A stretch of DNA of 64,000 nt from Sarcomyxa edulis (taxonomy: Eukaryota > Basidiomycota > Agaricomycetes > Agaricales > Mycenaceae): positions 554,573-618,572 of the forward strand of contig QUOL01000020.1 of NCBI GenBank assembly GCA_009761415.1, in the 5' to 3' direction. Of the stretch, positions 35,633-46,613 are shown piece by piece (the first letter of the stretch is position 1; every line of letters begins with the position of its first letter). The notes beneath the pieces were generated by a model that did not search any database, was not told the origin of the DNA, and was given only the letters and a program-made list of their open reading frames with translations. The position numbers were made by a program, and so were the translations under genes.

Positions 35633-36621
35633 GACGGTAAGTTGGCGTGAAAAGTTGACATGCGAAGTCACGACTCACAAAGGCCCACTTGTGGTTCAAT
35701 GTTTCAGGCCCCTGCACAATCCAGACTTCCACATACGATGTAGAGGCCGTCGAATTGAGGCTGAACTTGCCCATATCTAGAATATTGAGAAGCAATCACA
35801 TCAGTTTAGCATATAAGACAAGATTTTGTTCTACGAGATTCCCTCCGGCCCTTGACAACGGGTAGACTCGCGTACTACGAGATAACCTCTGGCCTTTGAC
35901 GACGCGTTGACTTGTGTACTACAAGATTTCCTCTGGCCTTTAACGACGCGTAGACTCGTGTACTTACTACGAGACTCCCTGCGGCTTTCGACGATGTGTA
36001 GACTCGTGACGATCGTGGCTGTGGCTGTAGTGCTTCCCGAACACGGTTTTGCACGGCTCGTAAACTCAAGAGGGCCCTGTCAGTTCCTCAGATACTAGTA
36101 CTAGAAGAGCAAGGCATTCTTCGTTCTTGTAGAGCACCGGAAATGCCTCCACAATTGTGGGGTAGACGGCCTGACATCATTGACATGACAGGTGCAGGGT
36201 CAGAGTGAGAAGACACCGCAGGATGCTGCCAGCCCTTACAGAGCATTGCACGACACTGCCAAAGAGTTGCGCGCTTGTTATGTTCCACGAAATACCTCTA
36301 TAGATGGTCAGTAGTACTAGACGGCCTGACACGACGCGACACGCGCATGGCTAATGGGAGTCCGGTGACCGTGGATGGACCAGAGCGAGAACAATATACC
36401 AGTAAGAAAGGTGCCTTCATCATCGAGTAAGTAGACGGAAATCTGCTCGTAGATTGTTCAGCCATAGAATATCAGCAATAGGTGACGGTCGAACCGTACA
36501 AGTTAGGCGAAGTACAAGTTAAATTGCGAAGCGTGGGAAAAGTAAAGTTAAAGTTAACCCACCAAAAATAATACGGAAAAAAGTTAGCAAGTTAGGCCAA
36601 AAAGTAACTTTATGCAGACTC

Positions 36622-36632
36622 CTTTTCGATGG
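36622..36632. repeat. Right copy of 11-bp target-site duplication
   Basis: This CTTTTCGATGG is identical to 28,676-28,686. Sequence resumes beyond it with coding-like minus-strand frames that appear to continue across the empty site. Confidence 0.75.
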
Positions 36633-37370
36633 ATCTGGTGTGCGACTCCCAGTGATGCCATCCTCAATCCCAGTTGCTAGTCGCATCTGTTGTATCTCTA
36701 GTGTGGGTTGGTCGTGGAGGACTTGTTGGTGGAAAAAGGTACGCACGCAGTCTACTGGGATTTTCTGAGTCGACACTTGGTCGACACTCGCCTGTCAAAG
36801 AGTCTCATGGCAGGCAAATGGCAGGTCCAACGTCTTCGTGAGCATCCTCGTGTTCTAATACACCCTCGCACGAACGCAGCCTTGTCGATACTCCCATTCC
36901 CATCACACCTCTCCACCGTCTTGAGATGGGGCATCACTGCTTGCTTGCTCACTAGGACAGCATCGTATCGTCGCTGAAACCGTGGATTTGATTCCACCAT
37001 CTCTTCGCAGCAGTAGGCTTTCTCGAACTCGGAAGCTGCATCTGAATATCATCACCCCGATGACAACATTCTCTCAAGGTACGTTGTCGACGTCAAGATC
37101 TCTCAGCATTGGTGTGGCCCGGACTGACATAGCTTGACCTACCAGGTTGGTGTCGAATTCTGGCAGCTCCGTATTGCAAAGCGGGTCAATGCTCTGTCGT
37201 CGTACCATAATCATATTGTCGTCCTTTGTAGGCCACCATTTCACTAATTTTGCGGGACGAAGGGGAGAGTTGTATGACGATGAAGATGGGTTATCCTCCA
37301 AGTGTAGCCTGCCAGTACCACCTCGGTGTGTTGCAAGTTTGTTCTTATCCTTGTCTACTGCAACATCCAA
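36633..37370 (-). pseudogene. Host gene fragment interrupted by the MULE
   Basis: Minus-strand frames at 37,370-37,074 (LVKWWPTKDDNMIMVRRQS) and 37,000-36,752 (RYDAVLVSKQAVMPHLKTVE) run up to the transposon's right edge. On the other side, at 28,635-28,300, minus-strand frames resume (RDPAAHQINCLLHCDRLRTG). With the element and one target copy removed, a minus-strand frame through the site reads ...HQIHRKARGYDC... into a GTGAGT donor. I do not recognise the family. The fragments may be one multi-exon gene knocked out by the insertion. Confidence in the join is moderate to low. Confidence 0.4.
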
Positions 37371-37742
37371 GCAAGCTCTCTGCTGCTGTTGGTGTACTAC
37401 TTAATGCCAAGTTGTATCGTAAGTCAATTATTGAGGATGAGGCCCTATGCGGCTGTGATCTCGTTGTACCCTTCATCTCTTGTCACCCTTTGCTGTCGCA
37501 CTGTTCGAGTGCCGCAATCTCCCCTACCTTGTAAATCTTGTATAAGTATGATCTGTATCTTGGATCACCTATATACTAGTGTCATGTATTCTCTATCAAT
37601 GCCTTTGCAACTTTGGAAGAATGCAGATTTGCAGAAGTGGAGCAGTCTCCGAAAGTGCATTGACAATGATTGTCACGGCCAGTGACTGCATTCGACTTGT
37701 CTTATTACCACCACCACCACCATCATTTGGTCTAGTATTACT

Positions 37743-38306
37743 ATGCACCTGCTATCAACTGAAAATCCCAGATCAACCCTCTGCAAAGCTCTTGAAGGTT
37801 GCCATAGGAGTGAAATGCAATCGAGGCTTAAAGTAAGTAAGACAAGTTCAGTCCATTCAACACCAATGTCTCTGATCTGGCGCAGCTCATCCCCGGTGCC
37901 TCCCTCTCCCACGGCCTCCAAGAAGCCTGAGAAGGTCGTCATCGTCAAGGACAAGGGTGCAGAGGCCAGTGACAGCACCCGGCGGTCCAAGGCCATAGAG
38001 CTCAAGGAGGACCCGTTCCTCACCCGTGCCTCCAATGTGGAGAGGCACCACTTCACCGTCGACCAGGTGAAGGAGCCTTATGAGACCAGGGGCAAGTCGT
38101 ACTGGTCCAGGCACCTCCACATCAAGTACGCAAGCACTTCAGAGACTGTTGAGCTTGTGTGCATCCCGGACTGCCTCATCGCCCCACGCAGCGTGTCCGG
38201 CCTGACGGGCAAGTTCAACTCGGAGGATGTGGGCCTCGGCATCCCCAGGAAGATCTTGGATGCCATTGTCAAGGTGGCCTCAGACAGCTCAATCAATAGG
38301 ACATGA
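37743..38306 (+). CDS. Hypothetical ORF in a GC-rich segment
   Basis: The frame of about 188 codons (ATG at 37,743) changes character at about 37,880. From there to 38,306 it uses strongly GC-ending codons (GTC, AAG, GAG, CTC), unlike its neighbours. That part encodes EKVVIVKDKGAEASDSTRRS, SKAIELKEDPF, SYWSRHLHIKYAS, VCIPDCLIAPRSVSGLTGKF and a short C-terminus. No family is recognised. The compositional break and lack of a natural start before 37,880 suggest a fragment of a mobile-element protein or transferred DNA rather than a complete gene. The same composition continues in non-coding form to about 38,440. Confidence 0.4.
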   Translation: MHLLSTENPRSTLCKALEGCHRSEMQSRLKVSKTSSVHSTPMSLIWRSSSPVPPSPTASKKPEKVVIVKDKGAEASDSTRRSKAIELKEDPFLTRASNVERHHFTVDQVKEPYETRGKSYWSRHLHIKYASTSETVELVCIPDCLIAPRSVSGLTGKFNSEDVGLGIPRKILDAIVKVASDSSINRT

Positions 38307-38400
38307 TGGGAGAGAGAAAGAGGATGGGCTCAGGCAGGGGCAATGCCCTTGATGACGAGGATGCCCCCGTACTTGACAGTGCACTCCTCAGAGATGCGGA

Positions 38401-39262
38401 GTGCCATGTCACCGACAGAGCGCACATCGACAGCAGCGTGTGGATTCTCCTGCATCAGTAGCTCAACCATCCCGCCTTCCTTCTTCCAAGGGTAAAGGAG
38501 ATCAAACTTCTCAGCCGCCGCCTCCGTCTATAAAGAAAGCTAGACGCGCTCCTTCTCCGACACCCTCTGCCAGAAAGAAAGGAAAGGGAAAGCGCCCTGC
38601 AAGTCGCTTGCCGTCTATTGATCCCAAAGCCGAGCTCGACGACAACGACGAACCAATACTCATTGACGGTCCCAAATCCGCATCTAACAAGGGTGTCGTT
38701 TCCGCGATTTCAAAGGGCCAAGAGGACACTAAGGAATGGACTCAAATTTGGGTACATGTGTTCCCCATCTGTCCTTACCCTCGTCTCCTGCATACTAACC
38801 ATTTCTTCAACCATTCCATAGATCATGCGGTGCATCGTCTGCAAGAGCGCAAAATATAATCACAAGGAATGCATCGGTATCAAGAACCAGTACTGCAACC
38901 TCTGTCGCTTGAACCGGCACCACAAGTGTTCCCTCTCCAGGTTGGAACGGAGACTTGATGAAGAAAAACTCATAGCGGAAGGTCTCATCACCGTTCACGT
39001 GATTTCTGCCAACCAAGTCCGGAAGTACATAGCGAATGCAGCTAGGAAAAAGAAGCCGAGGATCGAGGCCGAGGAGGAAAAGGTTAGCGGTAAGGTGATT
39101 GTCGTACAGACTCGGTGTAAGCCCCCTTCTCGAAAACTTGGGCCATCGCCGCCCATTGTTGCTGATCTTCCAATTTGTCGCTGTAACGGGTGTCGGATCG
39201 ACGAAGGAGAATGTAATCCGTTCCCCTCGGAGGAATACTTTCCAGCCCGTCTGAAGCCTTGA
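38401..39262 (+). CDS. Cys-rich basic protein of unknown function
   Basis: Two exons join through an intron at about 38,752-38,821 (GTACATG...CATAG), reading TQIW|IMRCIVCKSAKYNHKEC. The first part is Lys/Arg/Pro-rich and low complexity (KARRAPSPTPSARKKGKGKR), so probably nuclear. The second has a compact cysteine cluster (CIVC, C-IGIKNQY-CNLC, HHKC) and later CRCNGCRIDEGEC, suggesting zinc binding. Small basic CxxC proteins of this kind are common around mobile elements in mushroom genomes. The true start is not clear, since the frame is open from 38,401 without a good ATG. It may begin in the compositionally odd block upstream. Confidence 0.5.
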
Positions 39263-39289
39263 TCCGGGTCTGAGTCACGTATGTCACGA

Positions 39290-39703
39290 TTTCACATATT
39301 TCACATATTTCATATTTTGTACCTCGTATATCTTCCGTCTCTAGAGACGACGAAATCTATCCTCTTTACTATTCAAACTCTATCGCTCAAAGCTCTCGAT
39401 AAACGTATCGTTCGAGCCGCCAAGCAGGGAGAAAGAATCAGGTCTTAGAAGGAGCACGTCGAGAAGTACTCGCCGGTAAGTAGTTTACCAGTTATTACCT
39501 TATCTTGCTTCAAACGCCTCCTGTGGATAACCTGGGAGGTAGGGAGTGACTCTAACACGCTGCTGGATAACCGGCTCCGTTGAGTCCCTCTCGTGTTGGG
39601 AGCAAGGGATAACTGAACCTCAGACTACTAGAACTACCCGCTTCCGCCAGACTCTTAGTACAAGGACTCGAACTACAAGTCTGACTTCAGGCAGACTGTT
39701 ACA
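39290..39703 (+). repeat. Possible LTR of a retrotransposon, 5' remnant
   Basis: The segment starts TGTCACGATTTCACA and ends CTGTTACA, giving TG...CA ends with near-inverted termini (TGTCAC / GTTACA). It is followed at once by TTGGTGGACAAATCCGG, which resembles a primer-binding-site junction. No second LTR or pol sequence is present in the window, so it is a guess from end structure only. Confidence 0.35.
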
Positions 39704-40118
39704 TTGGTGGACAAATCCGGACCTTCATCAGGAAAAGTCACTTGTCTCTCACATGCTCTGAGAGAACCAAAAGCTTCCCAAAGCATCTCAGAGCATCTTA
39801 GGGTATTTTAAGAGCTCTGAATGCTCTGAGAGACTCTGAGAAGCTCTGAGAGCTTTCTGAGCTGCCCTAGGAATAAGTAGTTTCCCAGGGTACCTCAGAC
39901 ACCCTGGGATGCTCTGGCATACCATTGAAAAAGGATGTAAAATAGAGTAAAAAACAGGTTTCGGATGACTAGGACATCGAAGAAAATAAATGCATTCAGC
40001 AAGGCTTGAACTCGAGCCCTAATAACTTAGAAGTTGGAAGATGCCGCATTTTCCAATTTGAAAAGTTTGGGGCTACGCCAAGGTACTCCGGTATACAATA
40101 CATCATAAATTTTATACC
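39704..40118. other. Spacer before the subtelomeric mosaic
   Basis: No gene is seen. Positions 39,755-39,920 are built from variants of AGCTCTGAGA / GCATCTCAGAGC, giving a locally repetitive, partly self-complementary stretch. The single-copy side of the chromosome ends here, at ...TTTTATACC directly before the first B unit. Confidence 0.5.
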
Positions 40119-40776
40119 TATGTTTCTTATCCGGGAATAGGGCGCCCTATTCCACTAACCCCGAGGTCATTTCAAGGCAAAACGGAGGAAAAAGGTGACG
40201 GAATAGGGCGTTCAGTCACGAAATGTCACGGAATAGGGTGTTTTGTGACGGAATAGGGCGTTCGGTCACGGAATAGGGCGTCCTGTGACGGAATAGGGCG
40301 TTCTTTGACACAACAGTAGGAGCCAGAGCATTTTCCAAATAAGACACTGGCTTGTTATTTGGAACATCCAAGAATGCAAAAGCGAGTACCAAGACGTGTC
40401 TGAGAGAAAAGTAAAAAATCATGGATCAAAGAGGGAACCATCGAAGTGGAGAAGACGTCAACCATACACCAAGACCAAAGTGAACGGTCAAAGCATTAGT
40501 TGCGACAAAAACGAAAACTAACTCTGAGAGGCAAGACAAGAAGGCAATCAACCTTCAGCCGTGCAACCCCAAGATGGAGATGAAGTGTATGCATCAGAGA
40601 CGCAAAAATATCAGATCAAAGAGGGAACCATCGAAGTGGACAGACCGATACAAGACAAAGAACGGTCAAAACGCAAGTAAAACAGGGATGAAGCCGTTAG
40701 ACCCTATGTTTCTTATCCGGGAATAGGGCGCCCTATTCCACTAACCCTATGTTTCTTATCCGGGAATAGGGCGCCC
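40119..40776 (+). repeat. First B-unit block, three nested truncated copies
   Basis: B units start TATGTTTCTTATCCGGG and contain the perfect 20-bp palindrome GGAATAGGGCGCCCTATTCC (here 40,134-40,153), followed by a short array of GGAATAGGGCG alternating with GTGACG/GTCACG. Three pieces lie in a row: 40,119-40,704 (cut at GTTAGACCC), 40,705-40,747 (cut at CTAACCC) and 40,748-40,776 (cut at GGCGCCC). Each is followed directly by the constant start of the next unit. No coding sequence is recognised. Confidence 0.85.
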
Positions 40777-41424
40777 TACTCTAATTAGGGGAGGAGACGG
40801 GGGGGCCCGTCACCTCGACGTCTGGCTAGGACTGGCTAGGCGTCCCGGGGGCTGGCTAGTGGTCCCAGGACCTCAGCCCCAAAAGATCTAGGGCTAGCCG
40901 GCCAAACTGAGCTCGCAGCGGGCCGAATACTGAAAAGTGGGGGGGCACCAGGAGGGGTGGTAAAAACGCGCTCCGATCAAAATTTCGACCGCACCACGGC
41001 GTTCACAGAGGTCAAAAACCTGGGTAAACCATGTGGGAACGTACGCGCACTTGTTTTCACCGCGCAAACAAGGCGTTAATGCCTGCAGCGTGACCCAACA
41101 TTGACGGGCACGGCTAGCACTCATTTGGGGTGGCTAGTACGTGTTCGAGTGCTCAAATGGAAGGTATAGGATACATCTGTCATACCCCATGAGAACTAGT
41201 TCTAGCCGCTGCAGGTTGGCTGGCAAATGGCCGTCCAATCTTGGGTGACTGTGACTGTGACTCTGAGCCACCCACTACAGTGGAGTTAGGAATCATTCTT
41301 TTCATCTGTGATTAGGGATACATGTATGATACTGAATATATGATATCTTGAACAAGTGGGTTAGGGATGTCTTTTACCACAGAGTTAGGGATACATGTTC
41401 TGCTTAGTTGGTTTAAAAGTTGTG

Positions 41425-42850
41425 GCTGTGCTGTACTGAACAAATCTGTGCCCCCCCTTTTTGAAACAGGCCAAATATAGGTCAAATCACATGGTTCAAA
41501 ATGCAGGCACCATCTGTAAGGTGCCTGAAGACCAAACTATACTTTGGAAGTATTGTTTGGTCTCTCTGTGATGTCTGGTGGCTATATTTAGTGTGGTGGC
41601 AGTGTTGAAACCAAATAAAACCAACCTAAGCTTCAAGGCTTACTTTGGCTCTGTTGATTGGTGGCAGTGCTGAAACCAAACAGGACCAACATGAGCTTCA
41701 AAGCTGACTTTGGCTCTGTTGACATGGTGGCAGTGCTGCTCTGAACAAATCTGTGCCCCCCTTTTTTGAAACAGGCCAAATATGCACCAAATCACATGAT
41801 TGAAAATGTAGGCAGCATCTATGAGGTGCCTGGGAACCAAACTATATTTCAGAAGTATTGTTTGGTCTCTCTGTGATGTCTGGTGACTATATTTAGTGTG
41901 GTGGCAGTGTTGAAACCAAACAGGACCAACATGACCTTCAATGCTTACTTTGGCTCTGTTGACATTGTACCTGAGGTGGCAGTGCTGAAACCAAACAGAA
42001 CCAACCTGACCTTCAAAGCTGACTTTGGCTCTGTTGACATGGTGGCAGTGCTGCTCTGAACAAATATATGCCCTTCCTTTTTGAAACATCTCAAATATGC
42101 ATCAAATCACATGGTTCAAAATGCAGGCACCATTTATGAGGTGTCTGAAACCACACTATACTTTAAAAGTATTGTTTGGTCTCTCTTTGTGATGTCTGGT
42201 AAACATCCATTTGAGTGGCAGTGCTGGCTGAGCCACAATGTAAATAAAGAACCAAAGAGAGTCTCCAGACAATGTTTGGCTATTGTTGACATTGTGGCTG
42301 AAGTGGCAGTGCTGCACTGAACAAATCTGTGCCCCCCCTTTTTGAAACAGGCCAAATATGCATCAAATCACATGATTGAAAATGTAGGCACCATCTATGA
42401 GGTGCCTGAAACCAAACTATACTTTAGAAGTATTGTTTGGTCTCTCTATAATGTTCTGATGGACATCCATTTGAGTGGCAGTGCTGGTTCAGCCACAGTG
42501 TAAACAAAGAACCAAAGAGAGTCTCAAGACAATGTTTGGCTATTGTTGACATTGTGGCTCAAGTGGCTGAAGTGGCTGTGCTGCACTGAACAAATCTGTG
42601 CCCCCCCTTTTTGAAACAGGCCAAATATGCATCAAATCACATGATTGAAAATGTAGGCACCATCTATGAGGTGCCTGAAACCAAACTATACTTTAGAAGT
42701 ATTGTTTGGTCTCTCTATAATGTTCTGATGGACATCCATTTGAGTGGCAGTGCTGGTTCAGCCACAGTGTAAACAAAGAACCAAAGAGAGTCTCAAGACA
42801 ATGTTTGGCTATTGTTGACATTGTGGCTCAGGTGGCTGTACTGCTACAAG
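41425..42850 (+). repeat. Minisatellite of A unit copy 1, five repeats of about 260-316 bp
   Basis: Repeats begin near 41,441, 41,745, 42,061, 42,321 and 42,591, each with CAAATCTGTGCCCCCC, then TTTTTGAAACAGGCCAAATAT, GCACCATCTATGAGGTGCCTG (a small hairpin), AGTATTGTTTGGTCTCTCT and a GTGGCAGTGCTG block. Open frames through it are repeat artefacts. The array ends just before the helicase gene and probably supplies its promoter or 5' leader. Copy 2 has four repeats (47,262-48,417) and copy 3 has three (56,845-57,520). Confidence 0.88.
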
Positions 42851-42933
42851 CAAAGTTGATTAATTAATTTCTTTTTTCCTTTCTAACCACCATCATCACA
42901 TATTGAGACACTTGATTGTCACATCAACAGACA

Positions 42934-45900
42934 ATGTAAGTGGATTATTCTAAATTTCTCACAATTAAACTGATGTATATTGTCTATAAGGCCTCTTTGT
43001 CCCACTTGCAATACAAGTGTGGCTTCAGGGGCATCAGCCATGGTTACTCACAATACATCCTATCATTTGGATGTTTATGGACTTATTACGGATGGTAAAA
43101 TCAATGTTATATAAAACTATACACTTACTGATATATAGATAAAAACACAGATAAATCTTACATTTTAAATCGATTGGGGCCTACAAACAATATCGCTTGC
43201 CCATTTCAACCTTGTACTGAAACTTTTGCAAATGCCCGGACCGTCATCACTCACGTCAAAAAACATCACGGTATTAAAACAGCACAAATTAAAAGTAATG
43301 CTGATGCAGTTCGATCGATAGAAATGGCTATGGATGTTGTTGACGAAGAAACTCCTGTTGAATCAATGGTGCCCGCTGCATTATTACAATTGGATATGGG
43401 ACCACAGCGTCAGCACCGCACTCGGAATATTAGCGAGAGGCATCACCCTTATTCTCGGCCACCACCTTCTTCTTTTGAACCCCTTGAAACAAAAAAAGAA
43501 ATGTTTTTAACAACGGTCGACTCAACTCCTGGTACATTATTTTTTACATCGAAAGTATAACATATTCTGACATATTAATATTGTTATAGCGCAATCTTTG
43601 AATGGTCGAGTCTGTTATTTGGTGACTTCGACAATCTTGGCCCTACTTTCCCTTCGGATTCACAGCATCTTCAAGACGATTCATTGCATGGCATGTGAAA
43701 CAGCGTGGATTCCTAGCAGCCTACTTGGTCATTTGAAAATTCATGGAATTGTTCCCACTGCAGAACAAGTCAATGAACTGCAATTGGAAATCACACGGAA
43801 TCAAGTCTGCAAAACATCTGACATCACATCTCCTGTTCCCGGTGGACCACCAGTCGAAGGCTTGTCAATCACGCACAATGGGCACTGTTGCAGGTATTGC
43901 AATTATTGCAGCCCAAAATTCAGTTCTTTCAAAAAACATTGGGGCCAAAAACATCCTGACCAAAAAATTCCGGCCCGCGACGCATTTGAGCATGGTGACA
44001 TGCAAACTTTCTTCTCTCCATCTCCACAGCGTTGGTTCAGAGTAAACCCCTCATTGTGCTATCAGCCGCTCACCGACCCCTTTACAATTTACGTGCAAAA
44101 ACATCTTCCCACTCTGTCACATTCATCGGTCATCTCGCCGGCCACACACGCACATGAAATTCCTCCACTGTTACAAGTTACGGGTTGGCATCTTCATCTT
44201 CAGGAATACATTACCGATAAAGGCAAGGTTGAAGGATTACGGAAGTTAATGACTCTGCCATCATTGCGGAATTCACCACCTTTTCTTATGAAGTTAAAGG
44301 AATTTGTCGTCCAATACATGGTGATTGTACGCGACAATGCCAGACAATCGGCTATTGGAATCAAACGTCTTTTGATGGAATGTCCAAGGTATGTTTCAAA
44401 ACACTTGTTTGCTTAAAGTTGATTGAACACATTAATTTTCACAGAAATTCCAGCAACCATGAACATTGGCGCGTTCACTCTGATGATGTAACTCTCAAAA
44501 CATACGGCACTCTCCTGATTCAATTTATCCATGCAATGCTCCTGACCCTTCAAAAGGATCCACCCACAGACTATCAGTTCCCACTCAATCCCACTCAAGT
44601 ACAAGATGGTCTGGCGTTATTGGATATTCTCAATGACGGCGAAGGAGATGCTATCGAAGCCATCCATCAATTTTCGTTATGCTTTTTGGCTCCCCGTGAT
44701 CTTGCCGGTAATATGGAAAACTATTCTAAATGGGAGGATCCCTTGGAATGTTTGGTTGCCATTTATTGTCTCAATGATGATGGAAACTTCAAGCGCCCAC
44801 ATGAAGTTACCCAATTGTTTGCCAAATTGAAATACTTCATTCGTGGTGCAACATTGTTGGAAGGAATACGCTATAAGGATCAGTATGACAACGACATTTA
44901 CAAGTGAGTTGAAGTTTTTGTACTGTTAATGAGAGTTAGGGCTCACATTTCTTTTAGATCTGTTGAAGCTCAAGGCATGCACATGTTGCGTTTAGGCATG
45001 CTTTCACCTTACAATACGGTCACGGAATATCAAAGTTACGCTTCATCGCTGGCACTCAACACCACTTCTGTTCCTGCTACCCGTGTATCCGCTGATGGAT
45101 CCCAAATCAGCTACAAAGAGCATACACTACATGTTCCAAAGTGGATTGACGGTCTTCATCAACTTGCCGATGAACTGGAGGCAAACATCGACAGTTTGTT
45201 ACGACACCAAATCATTCCAATGGATATTCCAAACGACATAGCTGACGATTGGACGATCGAAACACGCGGCTACAGTTGGATTCATAATGGAACATTTCTT
45301 GCATCGGAGCGGCCTCTAATCAAGATTCTATTTGAAGACGAGACATTGAAACTTGCACAGGTCGATCGCAACAACGAATTGGTTTTTAACACTGCGGCAA
45401 TGCATAAAGTCATGGAACATGCTGCTGAAATTAACCGACAACTTGCTCTGTTCACCTTCACATCACCTGGCCAAGATCCACGAAGTTCAGAGTTTGCCGA
45501 TCACAAAATCCAAAACTCCACTCGTCCTCGAACCGTGTTCCGTAGCAATGGAGATATTTGGTTGGTCACCCGTCGAGTCAAAACCGAAAACATGATACGT
45601 CGGGATGTTTTCATTCCAATCAAGGCTCACCCTAGATTGGCTCGGATTCTGGAAGTTTACCTCCTCATTGTTCGACCTATGGAACGAGATTTTGCTAGAA
45701 TCTTGTGGGGTGAAGAAATTGGCCAGTTATATGATGAATATCTGTGGGTTAGGATGGGCAAAAGGGTCGGAGAAGATCAGTTTAGCAGCGACTTGGAGGA
45801 TTTTACAGGATCTCACTGTGGTGTCGCAGTCAGCGTCAGACCATATCGTCAACTCACGGTTCAGATTGCACGGACATATCTTGGCTCAGAATATGAGATC

Positions 45901-46613
45901 GATGAGGATGAAGACGATGTACTGGCAGCACAACGAGGACACGGCCTTGGAACTTCGCGCAGAATTTACGCTCCAGAGGTTGGCCATCTTCCGTGCATGT
46001 CCAGTGATCTGCTATTACGGTTTGGACATGTATCAGAAAAATGGTGGGAACTGACAGGTTTCCGTGAAGGGTTTCCAAAGATGCTACCCCTTCATATCAG
46101 GCGACAGGTTCATGAGACAATTCGGAAACAACAGAATATAGATGCTCCTGCTGATGCCCCTCAGCATCATGCACCTTTCGATCCCACATTCCTTCTCCAA
46201 CATCTTACTGCGACTATCACTGCAGAAATCAACAAAATGCAAGTACAATTGGAGGATAAGATGCAGAAGGTAGTGGCAGATGGAATTGCAGAAGCAATGC
46301 AACGTGGTTTTGGCAAGGTTCCAGTGCCTCAATCAGCAGTACGGCAACCTGTCTTTTATCCCGCACCCCTACATCCAGATCGTCTACACAATCCAGCTCC
46401 CGAACAACCTCTTGCTCCAACATCTTTTGACACAGACGATCTTTACCTGACACATGAGGAACAAGCAGACTTGGATGCGCGCATGGCAGAAACAAAAAGG
46501 ACACCAGACATCGAAACATCAGCGTCAACCTGCATTCTACGGGCAACAACACCTGGAGCGGACGAACAACTACAGACACTTCTGCGACAATGCTTTCCTG
46601 ATAAAGCAAATCC
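42934..46613 (+). pseudogene. Telomere-linked helicase gene, truncated copy 1
   Basis: This has the same exon order as the full gene at 57,662-63,392: split start codon (AT at 42,934-42,935, G at 42,991), MPLCPTCNTSV finger, CPFQPCTETFANARTVITH, CMACETAW, CRYCNYCSPKF and the long central domain up to LRQCFPDKANP. It is cut there, and translation runs on for 38 codons into the next A unit and stops at 46,728. All helicase motifs are missing. Otherwise I see no internal stop in the exons, so a shortened zinc-finger/central-domain protein of about 1,150 residues could still be made. Confidence 0.82.

Larger units (their letters stand above)
28687..36621 (+). mobile_element. Complete Mutator-like (MULE) DNA transposon with multi-domain transposase
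   Basis: The boundaries are set by an 11-bp direct repeat on both sides and by imperfect terminal inverted repeats. The left end at 28,695-28,720 and the reverse complement of 36,587-36,612 share AA(A/G)TTAACTTTTTG-CC and TAACTTGC blocks with few mismatches. The subterminal regions are full of AACTTG/CAAGTT words. Inside is one intact nine-exon gene (30,060-35,300) with a DDE transposase. The left interior (28,870-30,059) and right interior (35,640-36,480) hold no recognised gene, although a frame near 29,290-29,430 reads SVMTLDGRDRGQTMY and may be a relic. The intact frame, clean duplication and recognisable ends suggest a recent insertion. Confidence 0.82.
40777..46613 (+). repeat. Subtelomeric A unit, copy 1 (distally truncated)
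   Basis: The unit starts TACTCTAATTAGGGGAGG, then has a GC-rich leader, a five-copy minisatellite, and the 5' two thirds of a telomere-linked helicase gene. It ends at ...GCAAATCC, just before the helicase domain, where copy 2 begins. It is near-identical to copy 2; the only differences I noticed in the shared part are two single-base changes (near 41,230 and 43,640) and one missing minisatellite repeat. It is clearly more diverged from copy 3. Confidence 0.9.

Noticed and set aside
41640..42355. Repeated minus-strand frames rich in QHCHxxNRAKVSFEGxVGPVWFQ and matching plus-strand frames
   Set aside because: They are translations of the 260-316 bp minisatellite; the periodic peptide simply reflects the DNA repeat.
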